Origin: Burkholderia ubonensis
GTDB taxonomy: Bacteria; Pseudomonadota; Gammaproteobacteria; Burkholderiales; Burkholderiaceae
Direction: 5' to 3'
Assembly: GCF_001718695.1 (NCBI RefSeq)
Contig: NZ_CP013422.1
Span: 1,488,001-1,552,000, forward strand
Length of the DNA stretch: 64,000 nt
The stretch's first letter is position 1, and the number at the start of each line of letters is the position of its first letter. Shown in pieces: positions 8,604 through 16,180 of the stretch. A program made the position numbers and the translations under genes. The notes beneath the pieces were generated by a model, which saw only the letters and a list, made by a program, of their open reading frames with translations, did not search any database and had not been told where the DNA came from.

Positions 8604-8801
8604 TCACGATTGCGGCTTGGGCGGCGCGTGACGCGCTTCCCATTCGGCCAGCTCGACGCGATAGCGCTCCATCGCGTCCTCGTACAGGTCGAAGATGCAT
8701 GGCGAGCAGCCGCTGTTGCAGCAGTCCTCGAGTTCCGGTTGCTGAGGCGGGGTCGGACGCGGATCGTCGGCGGGCGCATCCGCAGCGTCAGGCTTGGTCA
8801 C
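8604..8801 (-). CDS. Oxidoreductase-like domain protein (Cys-rich small protein)
   Basis: A protein of about 65 residues with the signature CCNSGCSPCIFDLYEDAMERY of the oxidoreductase-like family (mitochondrial OXLD1 and bacterial relatives). The N-terminal part is Pro/Asp-rich and looks disordered. I chose the GTG at 8801. A TATACT -10-like box at 8830-8835 would place the mRNA start after the in-frame ATG at 8864, so the longer version is unlikely. No strong ribosome site precedes the GTG, so the start is uncertain. The molecular role of the family is not established. Confidence 0.75.
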   Translation of the reverse strand: MTKPDAADAPADDPRPTPPQQPELEDCCNSGCSPCIFDLYEDAMERYRVELAEWEARHAPPKPQS

Positions 8802-8829
8802 GGCTTCGGTCGGTTGATGTCGAACGCGG

Positions 8830-8835
8830 AGTATA
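8830..8835 (-). promoter_or_regulatory. -10-like box of the small Cys-rich protein gene
   Basis: TATACT on the minus strand lies 29 bases upstream of the GTG chosen as start. No convincing -35 was found at the right spacing, so this supports the start choice only weakly. Confidence 0.35.
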
Positions 8836-8975
8836 AGGCGATGGCCGGCTGCACGCAGGCTCACGCATGCACGCAGCGTCTCGCCGGCACATCGGCCGGC
8901 AGGCGTCGCGCGCGGTGGCGCGTGCGCTTACGCCTGCCGTGATGCCGAAGCCGAATGCGCTCGCGTGTCGCGTCG

Positions 8976-9689
8976 CTACGCGACGCGCCCGCTCACCGGG
9001 ATCGATGCGCCGGTGATCGCCTGCGCGTCGTCCGACAGCAGAAAGCCGATCGTCGCCGCGAGCTGTTCGGGCCGCACCCAGCGCGTGAAGTCCGCATCGG
9101 GCATGTCCGCGCGGTTCTGCGGCGTGTCGATGATGCTCGGCAGCAGCGCGTTCACCGTGACGCCGCGATCGAGCAGTTCCGCGGCCAGCGCCTCGGTGAG
9201 CCGCGCGACGCCGGCCTTCGCGGCCGCGTATGCGCCCATTCCGGCGCCGGCCTTCGACGCGGCGCCCGCGCCGATGTTGACGATGCGGCCGGCGCCGCTC
9301 GCGATCAGATGCGGCAGCGCCGCCTTCGACGCGTTCAGCGCCGTCTTCACGTTGAGCGCATACATCCGGTCCCAGGTGGCGACGTCGCCGTCGGCCACCG
9401 TTTCCCACGCGAACGCGCCCGCGATGTTGAGCAGCGCGTCGACCTTGCCGAATTCGCGATTGACCGTTTCCAGCGCACGCACGGCGGCCTGCGGATCGAC
9501 GAGATCGATGCCGCCGATGCGCAGCGCGTCGGCCGGTATGTCGGGCAATGCCTGTGGCTCGGGCGCCAGGCCGCGGCCGATCAGCGCGACGCGGGCGCCG
9601 CGCCCGCCGAGCCATGCGGCCGTGGCGACGCCCAGATGGCCGAATCCGCCGGTGATCGCAACGGCCTTGCCTTGCAGGTCGTGTTCCAT
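8976..9689 (-). CDS. Short-chain dehydrogenase/reductase
   Basis: A 237-residue classical SDR. The cofactor motif TGGFGHLG spans residues 14-21, NIAG lies near 87-90, and a YAAAK active site (Tyr and Lys) sits near 152-156. The residue 13 places before the active Tyr is Ala, where most classical members have the catalytic Ser (the text reads NIGAGAASKAGAGMGAY). Activity may therefore be altered, although nearby small residues could compensate. The C-terminus (ITGASIPVSGRV) is normal for the fold. It is divergent from the DapB-like gene at 9977, 287 bases away. The substrate is unknown. Confidence 0.88.
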   Translation of the reverse strand: MEHDLQGKAVAITGGFGHLGVATAAWLGGRGARVALIGRGLAPEPQALPDIPADALRIGGIDLVDPQAAVRALETVNREFGKVDALLNIAGAFAWETVADGDVATWDRMYALNVKTALNASKAALPHLIASGAGRIVNIGAGAASKAGAGMGAYAAAKAGVARLTEALAAELLDRGVTVNALLPSIIDTPQNRADMPDADFTRWVRPEQLAATIGFLLSDDAQAITGASIPVSGRVA

Positions 9690-9976
9690 CGATATGTTCT
9701 CCTTGGTCTATGCGAGTTGAATGATGCCTGTCGAATGATGCGCGGTGCGCGATCGATGCAGGCGCTACGCGCGATCCGGCGCGTAGCTGAGGACCGCCGG
9801 GCGGCCTCGACACCTCCGCGCGATCGGGCAGCCACGTCGGCGCACGCACCGAGCCGCTCGGCATGCGGGCATAATGCGCGAAGCCGCTGCGCCGCACGGC
9901 GCACCGCGGCCGCGTCGGGCGCGAGAGCGCCGCGTCCGGCCCGCACGGCACCACTCCAACCTCACGCGCCCATTCC

Positions 9977-10654
9977 ATGCAAGTACTCGTCGTCGGCACC
10001 GGCAAACTGGCCGCCGAACTGCTCGCGTCGCACCGACTCGATCCCGCCGCCTGTGACGTGATCGCGTGGCCGCAGCGCACGCGCCCCGATACCCGCGCGA
10101 TCGTCGTGCATGCGGGCTCGGGCCGCGAGCTGCCCGCCGTGATCGCGTTCTGCGATGCAACCGGCTCGCCGCTCGTCGAGCTGTCCACCGGCTCCGCGCT
10201 CGAAACCGGATCGTACGACTTCCCCGTCGTGCTGTGCCCGAACACCAACATCTTGATGCTGAAGTTCATGAGCATGCTCGACACCAGCGGCCATCTGTTT
10301 CGCGACTGCCGCATCAGCGTGACGGAGTCGCATCAGGCGAGCAAGACATCCGTGCCCGGTACCGCAGTCGGCATCGCCCGGTCGCTCGGCGTGCCGGCGC
10401 ATGATATCCGCTCGGTGCGCGACCCCGACGCGCAACGCGATGTCCTGCAGATTCCGGACGATCAGCTCGGCCGCCATGCATTCCATCGGGTCCGAATCGA
10501 CGATGGCGCGTGCAGCCTCCAGTTCGAATCGCGCGTGTACGGCGCGTCGCCCTACGCGGACGGCGTGTCGCGAATCGTCGAGGCGGTGCGGCAGCACGCG
10601 CTCGAGCGGCGCCGGTACTCGGTCGTCGAGTTCATCCACAACGGCTGGCTGTAG
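9977..10654 (+). CDS. DapB-like reductase (dihydrodipicolinate reductase paralog)
   Basis: A 225-residue Rossmann protein starting MQVLVVGTGKLAAELL. It has the C-terminal domain signature of the DapB family in changed form: VTESHQASKTSVPGTA near residues 114-129 in place of the usual ELHHxxKxDAPSGTA, with the Lys and the GTA loop kept. The ending VVEFIHNGWL is also DapB-like. It is shorter than housekeeping DapB (about 265) and lacks the lysine-pathway context. I read it as a paralog acting on a related substrate. It is divergent from the SDR gene, which may share its control. Confidence 0.75.
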   Translation: MQVLVVGTGKLAAELLASHRLDPAACDVIAWPQRTRPDTRAIVVHAGSGRELPAVIAFCDATGSPLVELSTGSALETGSYDFPVVLCPNTNILMLKFMSMLDTSGHLFRDCRISVTESHQASKTSVPGTAVGIARSLGVPAHDIRSVRDPDAQRDVLQIPDDQLGRHAFHRVRIDDGACSLQFESRVYGASPYADGVSRIVEAVRQHALERRRYSVVEFIHNGWL

Positions 10655-10985
10655 CTGGGGCGGCGGGCGCGTCCGTGCGCTGTCGGCCGAGGCGACGGCG
10701 ACGGCGGATCGATCGCGCGCAATCGCAGCCATCGCGGCGCGTCGGCATCGATTGGAGTGTGCCGGTCACCGATGTCCACACGTCGTTCGCAACGTCGATC
10801 ACGACGCTCACGGAGGTCGCGCGCTCGGTGGGATCGACGTAGTCGACGAAGTACCGGTCCTCGAGCGGCCGCGTGACGCGGCACGGCGCGCGCCCGCCTG
10901 CGTCGCTCGCCGTGTCGCGCCATTGCAGCGCGCCGGCTTCGAACGTATTGGCGCGCCACACGTCCCGCGCGTCGGCAAGGGCCAT
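10632..10985 (-). CDS. Possible small protein or remnant, unrecognised
   Basis: A minus-strand frame of 117 codons has a protein-like first two-thirds (MALADARDVWRANTFEAGAL, later LEDRYFVDYVDPTERATSV, then VVIDVANDVWTSVTGT). It then degrades into Arg-rich sequence. A neighbouring frame just upstream (about 10985-11075) also reads like protein (HPVFIQVGALADGFAPHANV), which suggests one older gene with a frameshift. It overlaps the end of the DapB-like gene. No family is recognised and coding status is doubtful. Confidence 0.28.
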   Translation of the reverse strand: MALADARDVWRANTFEAGALQWRDTASDAGGRAPCRVTRPLEDRYFVDYVDPTERATSVSVVIDVANDVWTSVTGTLQSMPTRRDGCDCARSIRRRRRLGRQRTDAPAAPATASRCG

Positions 10986-11258
10986 GGCTGCCCGACGAGT
11001 GAGCGCACGGGCGCGAGTACGTTCGCGTGTGGCGCGAAGCCGTCCGCGAGCGCACCCACCTGAATGAATACCGGGTGCCGTCGTAGCAATTGCTTTCTCC
11101 CGCACAGCTTCAGGCCCGGCGGGCCGTGTACGCTGCTCATGTGTACATGGTGCACGTTGCGTGTGCCGCGCGGTATCGGCCGAACGGATGAGGGACGCGC
11201 GATACGGGAACGCGCTAAAGTGCATTTGATCCGCGTCGCGGCGGAGCGAGGAGCGAGC
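10655..11258. other. Intergenic region before the broken AraC gene
   Basis: 604 bases. The first half is covered by the doubtful minus-strand frame. The second half, around 11120-11180, has several overlapping GTGTAC/GTGCAC words that could be regulator contacts. No other gene is supported. Confidence 0.4.
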
Positions 11259-12052
11259 ATGCATCGTGTCACGCATTACCGCCGCACCTGTGAAGGCATC
11301 GAGGCGATCAGCCTCGATTCCGACCGCGCGTTCCCGCGTCACGCGCACGACGAATTCGGCGTCGGCGTGATCGTCAGCGGCGCGCACCGGTCATGGAGCG
11401 GCCGTGGGCAGGTCGACGCGCAGGCTGGCGACGCGATCATGGTCAACCCGGGCGAGATGCACGACGGCATGCCGATCGATGCGGGCACCGGTCGCCGCTG
11501 GCGAATGCTGTACCTCGCGCCCGCACTGGTTGCCGGCATAGCGGCGGAAGAAGGCATCCGCGGTGTGGAACTCGCGAACCCGGCCGTGCGCGACGAGCAG
11601 CTCGTAGCCGCGTTCGCTCGGCTGCATGCGCGGGTCGTCGCGGGCAACGCGCCGCCTCTCGCACGCGACGAAGCGCTCGTGATGCTGGTGGCCGCGCTGC
11701 TCGCGCGGCATTCGAATCGCACGCTGCGGGCTGCGTGCGTCGCGCCGGCGATCCGCGCCGCGCGGGAACGGCTCGATGCGGCGCCCGCCGCGCCGGTGTC
11801 GCTCGCGGAGCTGGCGGGCTTGGCGGCGTCAGCCGCTTCCAGCTGCTGCGCGGCTTCGCGCGCGAACTCGGCATTACGCCGCACGCGTACCTGATCCAGT
11901 CGCGTGCGCGCCTCGCCCGTGCGTTGCTCGCGCGCGGCCACCCGATCGCGGACGCCGCGGCCGAAGCGGGATTCGCCGACCAGAGCCACCTGACGCGCGC
12001 GTTTGCCCGCCAGTTCGGGATCACGCCGGGGCGATTCCTGCAGGCGGGATGA
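11259..12052 (+). pseudogene. AraC-family regulator split by a single-base frameshift
   Basis: The ATG at 11259 follows a GGAG ribosome site and starts MHRVTHYRRTCEGIEAISLD, an AraC-type cupin domain (HAHDEFGVGVI, then GDAIMVNPGEMHDG). At the first helix of the DNA-binding domain (SLAELAGLA, about 11825) the frame leaves the family. The next frame continues perfectly with GVSRFQLLRGFARELGITPH and the second helix-turn-helix FADQSHLTRAFARQFGITPGR, ending at 12052. One G appears to be missing in a run that should encode Gly-Val. It is therefore either a recent pseudogene or a sequencing error. No slippery heptamer for programmed shifting is present. Confidence 0.85.
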
Positions 12053-12398
12053 CGCTCCGCGCGATAGCGCGGGCGGTGCTGGCGATGCGTCGGTAGCAAT
12101 GATCGCCGCCGAGCGGTGATGGCGGTAGCGGCAGTACTCACGATCGCTGTCGCTGTCGTAGCCGAAATAGCAATCGCAGCCGAAGCCGAAGCCCCAGTCC
12201 CCGTCGAAGCCAAAGTCGAATTCCCAGTTGTAGCGCAGCGGCAGTCGTAGTCGCAATCGCAATCACGGTCACGGTCCCGATCGCAGTCACGCCCGGCACA
12301 CGATAATCACCCTCCCCGCACGACCACACCACCCGCCGCCCCTCACAGCCCCGAACACCCCCGCAATTTCATTCAAGACGGCCGCATCGTCACCCGCG
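12053..12398. other. Intergenic region with GTCGCx-type low-complexity sequence
   Basis: 346 bases. Positions 12130-12300 are built of short words such as GTCGCT, GCAATC, GAAGCC and GTCGCAATC with a roughly six-base period. Opposite-strand frames through it encode alternating aromatic/Gly or Leu/Arg strings and show no family resemblance. Nothing else is supported. Confidence 0.5.
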
Positions 12399-13352
12399 AT
12401 GATGCGGTGCATGAAGACACGACTGATCGGCTATCTCTATCTCGCCGCCGCGATGACGGGCGTCGGCAGCACCGTCATCGCGAGCCGCCTCGCCGCCGGC
12501 GGATTGCCGCCGTTCACCGCGACCGCGCTGCGCTTCCTGATCGCGACGCCGCTGCTGTTCGCGTTGATGCGCGCGCAACGATTGCGCTGGCCGCGCCTGT
12601 CGCGGCGCGACGCGGGGCTGCTCGTCGTGCAGGCGGCGGCGGGCGGCGTCGGCTACACGGTGCTGCTGATCTGCGGCACGCGGCTGTCGTCGCCGCTCGA
12701 CGCGGGCGTGATGCTCGGCACGCTGCCGGCGATGTCGACGCTGATCGCGGCCGTCCTGCTCCGCGAGCGGCAGACGCCGCGCGACTGGGCCGCCGCCGCG
12801 CTGGCAACGGCCGGCGTGCTGCTCGTCACGTTCACGCCCGGCCATGCGGCGCCGTCGATGCGGGCACTGGCCGGCGACGCGCTGGTGCTGGCGGCCGTCG
12901 CATGCGAAGCCGTGTTCATCCTGCTCAACCGGCGGCTCGCGGTTCCGCTCGCGCCGCTGACGCTGTCGACGGCGATGTCCGGGCTCGGCTTCGCGCTCGC
13001 GCTCGTGCCCGCCGCATTCGAATGGCATGCGCTGGCGAGCGGCTGGACGCTCGGCGCCGTCGGTGCGATCGCGTATTACGCGCTGGTGCCGACCGTGCTC
13101 GGCTACCTGTGCTGGTACGCGGGCTCGGCACGCACGAGCGGCACCGAAGCGGCGCTGTTCACCGCCTTCGCGCCGGTATCGGCGGTGCTGTTCGCCGTGA
13201 CGCTGTTCGGGGAGACGCTCGGCGGCACGCAGGTACTCGGCGTTGCGCTCGTCGTCGCGGCGATGCTCGTAGGCGCGACGCGGCGGCGTGATGCGGCGAC
13301 GCGGCGACCGGCAGCGCAAGCGGACGCGTCCGCATCGCAGATCGCCGAGTGA
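12399..13352 (+). CDS. DMT-superfamily (EamA) transporter
   Basis: An inner-membrane protein of 313-317 residues with two EamA repeats of about five hydrophobic helices each. Repeat one covers roughly residues 10-145 (LIGYLYLAAAMTGVGSTVIA, with a Pro-rich GGLPPFTATALRFL after it). Repeat two covers 155-300 (ALVLAAVACEAVFILL, ending VLGVALVVAAMLVGA). The family exports amino acids and other small metabolites, but the substrate cannot be inferred. Starts at 12399 and 12411 are both possible and neither has a strong ribosome site. A hydrophilic tail follows the last helix. Confidence 0.87.
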   Translation: MMRCMKTRLIGYLYLAAAMTGVGSTVIASRLAAGGLPPFTATALRFLIATPLLFALMRAQRLRWPRLSRRDAGLLVVQAAAGGVGYTVLLICGTRLSSPLDAGVMLGTLPAMSTLIAAVLLRERQTPRDWAAAALATAGVLLVTFTPGHAAPSMRALAGDALVLAAVACEAVFILLNRRLAVPLAPLTLSTAMSGLGFALALVPAAFEWHALASGWTLGAVGAIAYYALVPTVLGYLCWYAGSARTSGTEAALFTAFAPVSAVLFAVTLFGETLGGTQVLGVALVVAAMLVGATRRRDAATRRPAAQADASASQIAE

Positions 13353-13499
13353 TCCGGTCCGCTGCGCATCCCGCGTGACCGGCCAACGGTAACGATTGTA
13401 GGAATGTGTCGGCGCGCGGCAAAACCGTTGCGCGCCATCGCGCAAGGTGCAATATTCGCGTGGCCTGGCCATTCGACCACCGAACGCATACGCATCGCC

Positions 13500-14048
13500 A
13501 TGAACAAGAAGGAAGCCAAAACACGCATCGCGGCGCTGTTGTCCGCGGGCGCGAGGAAAGCCGACGTGCTCGCCGAGCTGGCGGGCCACGGTCTCAAGGA
13601 ACAGTTGCTCGCGCGCCTGATCGCGTCGCGCCCCGATCCCGCGCTGTGTTGGAGAAACCGCGTGCACACGCGCATCCTGGTCGGGCTGGGCGTCGCGCAG
13701 CTTTTGATCAGCGTCGCACTCGCCTACGTGTTCGCCGCCGGTGGGCTCGGCATCGGCGCGACGCTGCTGTTCGGTGCGCTGACCGTGTCGCTGTCGCTGC
13801 TGTTCATCTGGGGGTTCGCGACGCACCGGGTCGGCGCCTATCACGCGTACATCGTTCTGTCGCTGCTACAACTGCCGAAAACCATCGCCGCGCTCGGTCG
13901 CGATCCGTCCGCCGCGCTGCCGAGCCTCGCCGTCACCGTGATCCTGGTCGGCTACGTGTGGTTCGTCCGCAACCGGATGTTCCCCGACTTCGGCTGGTTT
14001 TCGCCGCGCAAGATCGACGGCCGCTACGCCTTCGTCGAAAGCGCCTGA
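13500..14048 (+). CDS. Conserved-type inner-membrane protein, unknown function
   Basis: A 182-residue protein not assigned to a family. The first 50 residues (MNKKEAKTRIAALLSAGARK, then LKEQLLARLIAS) look like a soluble helical segment. Three to four hydrophobic helices follow, at about 58-80, 84-105, 112-130 and 142-160. The tail is short and charged and ends YAFVESA. The ATG at 13500 was chosen because it begins the Lys-rich amphipathic part. The frame upstream to 13404 lacks protein character. It is a single gene between the DMT exporter and the entericidin terminator. Confidence 0.72.
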   Translation: MNKKEAKTRIAALLSAGARKADVLAELAGHGLKEQLLARLIASRPDPALCWRNRVHTRILVGLGVAQLLISVALAYVFAAGGLGIGATLLFGALTVSLSLLFIWGFATHRVGAYHAYIVLSLLQLPKTIAALGRDPSAALPSLAVTVILVGYVWFVRNRMFPDFGWFSPRKIDGRYAFVESA

Positions 14049-14087
14049 CGCCGCGTTCGGCGTGACGCGGCCTCTATCGCGGGCCGC

Positions 14088-14130
14088 AAAAAACACCGGC
14101 CCGCCCCGCAACGGCGGGACGGGCCGGTGT
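14088..14130 (-). terminator. Intrinsic terminator of the entericidin gene
   Basis: On the minus strand a G+C-rich stem (arms ACACCGGCCCG and CGGGCCGGTGT with further pairing inside, loop around AAC) is followed directly by six T residues (plus-strand AAAAAA at 14088-14093). It lies 28 bases after the entericidin stop codon. Confidence 0.85.
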
Positions 14131-14157
14131 GTTCCGCGCAGGCCGGAACCGTTCGGC

Positions 14158-14292
14158 TTACTTCGCCTTTTCCGCGGTGTCGCTGATCGCCTGCCCGCCC
14201 TTCGAAATGTCCTGACCCACACCGGCAATCGTGTTGCAACCAGCGAGCGCGGCGGTCACCACCAGCAGCATTGCAGCAATCGTACGCGTCAT
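14158..14292 (-). CDS. Entericidin A/B family lipoprotein
   Basis: A 44-residue protein that begins MTRTIAAMLLVVTAALAGC and continues NTIAGVGQDISKGGQAISD, then TAEKAK. The signal peptide ends in a lipobox with the lipidated Cys at residue 19. The NTxxGxGxDI and GGxAI phrases are diagnostic for entericidins, small toxin/antitoxin-like envelope lipoproteins. An AAGGAG ribosome site lies seven bases before the ATG, and a strong intrinsic terminator follows the stop. It is a monocistronic unit. In this family expression is often stress-regulated, but nothing in this promoter shows that directly. Confidence 0.93.
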   Translation of the reverse strand: MTRTIAAMLLVVTAALAGCNTIAGVGQDISKGGQAISDTAEKAK

Positions 14293-14442
14293 TCTCAATC
14301 TCCTTCGAGTCGAAAAGCCCGAGCGGGCAGATCGTGTCAGGCGGCGCGTCCCGCGGCATGCGGAACACGGGGCCTGAACGGATTATACGGAGACGCCCGC
14401 CGCGCGCCAGTGCACGCAGCGTCGCGGCCGCGCAGATTTTGC

Positions 14443-14470
14443 TTGACTTCGTCGTCGCCCGAACTAATAT
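14443..14470 (+). promoter_or_regulatory. Sigma-70 promoter of the HTH-ATCase gene
   Basis: TTGACT at 14443-14448, a 16-base spacer and TAATAT at 14465-14470 form a near-consensus promoter. The -10 overlaps the palindrome at 14466-14486, so a protein bound there would block RNA polymerase. Confidence 0.7.
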
Positions 14471-14486
14471 ACGCACCGCGTATATT
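14466..14486. promoter_or_regulatory. Perfect palindromic operator candidate
   Basis: AATATACGC, a three-base spacer (ACC) and GCGTATATT form perfect nine-base arms. The site covers the -10 box and the expected transcription start of the HTH-ATCase gene, 20 bases before its ATG. The simplest reading is autorepression by the gene's own helix-turn-helix domain. Confidence 0.65.
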
Positions 14487-14505
14487 TTCCCGTGAGGTTC
14501 CGCCG

Positions 14506-15801
14506 ATGACCGTTCCCCAGCAAGCCTTCCTCCGCGACGCGATGCGCCGCCTCAACATGACCCGCGAGGCGTTCGCGAACCGCATCGGCGTCAGCCGCCG
14601 CGCGCTTGATACGTGGCTGTTGCCCGACGATTCGCAGGAGTCGCGCGGGATGCCGGAAATCGTCGAGCGCTTCGTGTCGGAGATCGTCGGCCGCGCCGCA
14701 CCGGAAAACGGCAACCATACGCAAAGCGTAGATAATCATGGGCTGGCGAAGCAATTCCTGTTCGAGGGCAAGCCGCAGCTGCTGTCGGTCGACCAGTTCA
14801 CGCGGGATTCGGTCGAGGCGCTGTTCCGCGTCGCCGACGTGATGCAGCCGATCGCACGCCGCCGCAAGATCTCGCGCGTGCTCGAGGGCGCGGTGCTCGG
14901 CAACCTGTTCTTCGAGGCGAGCACGCGCACCCGCGTGTCGTTCGGCGCGGCGTTCTGCCGGCTCGGCGGCTCGGTGTGCGACACGACCGGCTTCACGTTC
15001 TCGTCGATGGCGAAAGGCGAATCGATCTACGACACGAGCCGCGTGATGGCCGGCTACGTCGACGCGCTGGTGATCCGCCATCCGGAGAAGGGCTCGGTCG
15101 CCGAATTCGCGCGCGCGACCAACCTGCCGGTGATCAACGGCGGCGACGGCCCCGGCGAGCACCCGAGCCAGGCGCTGCTCGACCTGTATACGATCCAGCG
15201 CGAATTCTCGCGGCTCGGCAAGATCGTCGACGGCGCGCACGTCGCGCTCGTCGGCGACCTCAAGTACGGCCGCACCGTGCATTCGCTCGTCAAGCTGCTC
15301 GCGCTGTACCGCGGGCTCAAGTTCACGCTCGTGTCGCCGCCGACGCTCGAAATGCCCGCGTACATCGTCGACCAGATCTCGAAGAACGGCCACGTGATCG
15401 AACAGACGCACGACCTCGCGGCAGGGCTGAAGGGCGCGGACGTCGTCTATGCGACGCGGATCCAGAAGGAGCGCTTCACCGACGAATCGTTCGAGGGCTA
15501 TACGCCGGATTTCCAGATCAACCAGGCGCTCGTCGACGCCGTCTGCGGGCCCGACACGCTGATCATGCACCCGCTGCCGCGCGACAGCCGGCCCGGCGCG
15601 AACGACCTGTCGGTCGACCTGAACCGCGACCCGCGGCTCGCGATCTTCCGGCAGACGGACAACGGGATTCCGGTGCGGATGGCGATCTTCGCGGTGCTGC
15701 TCGGCGTGGAAAACCTCGTCCAGCATTCGATGCGCGACGCGACGTGGCGCCCGCCCGCGTACCTCGGGCCGGAGGATGCGGTGTTTCACGGGATCGATTG
15801 A
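14506..15801 (+). CDS. Aspartate carbamoyltransferase fused to an N-terminal HTH domain
   Basis: A 431-residue protein. Residues 1-65 form an XRE-like DNA-binding domain (LRDAMRRLNMTREAFANRIG, then VSRRALDTWLLPDD). A linker follows to about residue 85, then a complete aspartate carbamoyltransferase. The catalytic signatures are the carbamoyl-phosphate loop STRTR at 139-143, HPSQALLD from His219, and HPLPR from His355. Single-domain ATCases are about 310-340 residues and lack the HTH. No regulatory or pyrC-like partner lies nearby, so this is probably not the housekeeping enzyme. The fusion suggests an enzyme that also senses substrate or nucleotide state and controls its own promoter. The ATG at 14506 lies 20 bases after the palindrome. 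Confidence 0.92.
   Translation: MTVPQQAFLRDAMRRLNMTREAFANRIGVSRRALDTWLLPDDSQESRGMPEIVERFVSEIVGRAAPENGNHTQSVDNHGLAKQFLFEGKPQLLSVDQFTRDSVEALFRVADVMQPIARRRKISRVLEGAVLGNLFFEASTRTRVSFGAAFCRLGGSVCDTTGFTFSSMAKGESIYDTSRVMAGYVDALVIRHPEKGSVAEFARATNLPVINGGDGPGEHPSQALLDLYTIQREFSRLGKIVDGAHVALVGDLKYGRTVHSLVKLLALYRGLKFTLVSPPTLEMPAYIVDQISKNGHVIEQTHDLAAGLKGADVVYATRIQKERFTDESFEGYTPDFQINQALVDAVCGPDTLIMHPLPRDSRPGANDLSVDLNRDPRLAIFRQTDNGIPVRMAIFAVLLGVENLVQHSMRDATWRPPAYLGPEDAVFHGID
14718..14730. promoter_or_regulatory. Second copy of the palindrome core inside the HTH-ATCase linker
   Basis: TACGC, three bases (AAA) and GCGTA repeat the centre of the upstream palindrome, with the same three-base spacing, 232 bases downstream (start to start of the core). 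It lies in the codons for the linker between the two domains, where sequence is freer. It could be an auxiliary operator for looping. The outer arm bases match only partly. Confidence 0.4.
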
Positions 15802-16180
15802 CGCGCAGCGGCGCCGCGCGGCCGGATTCGTTCGCATCCGGCCGCGAACGCCGATGCCGGCAGCGCGAGCACGCGCGTCGCGGCGCATGTCGCCGGTCGC
15901 CGGTCGCCGGTCGCCGGTCGCACTCGCCAGCCGCCAGCCGCCAGCCGCCAGCCGCACAACTATCGTCACGATCATCGGTAACGCGAGCGGCGTCCGCGCC
16001 TACGCGGCGATGCACGGCTCAGCACGTGCAATCCGCTGCGCTCGACGCGACCATGCACGAACGCAACCGCTCGCCGACATTCTTTCCGCCACCCATCCGC
16101 CTGCGTCGGTAACATCGGCACTTGCCCATCGCCGCCCGCTCGCGCACAATCGGCCCACCTGCCCTCCTCTCCCCGCGCCG
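15802..16180. other. Intergenic region with 7-bp tandem repeats
   Basis: 379 bases between the HTH-ATCase and the MobA-like gene. At 15891-15955 there are about four units of CGCCGGT followed by about four units of CGCCAGC. No gene or terminator is evident. The rest is G+C-rich with chance frames. Confidence 0.55.
15891..15955. repeat. 7-bp tandem repeats CGCCGGT and CGCCAGC
   Basis: Two adjoining blocks of four to five perfect heptamer units that differ by two bases. The stretch is non-coding as far as I can tell and probably slippage-prone. Confidence 0.75.

Noticed and set aside
8901..8939. Inverted repeat GCAGGCGT ... ACGCCTGC near the end of the SDR gene
   Set aside because: The loop is 23 bases and no T-run follows on either strand, so it is not a convincing terminator.
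11393..12052. Separate AraC-like gene in the second frame
   Set aside because: Only its C-terminal half is AraC-like. It is the continuation of the frameshifted gene starting at 11259.
15891..15955. Considered as a CRISPR-like array
   Set aside because: Units are seven bases with no spacers, so it is a simple tandem repeat.
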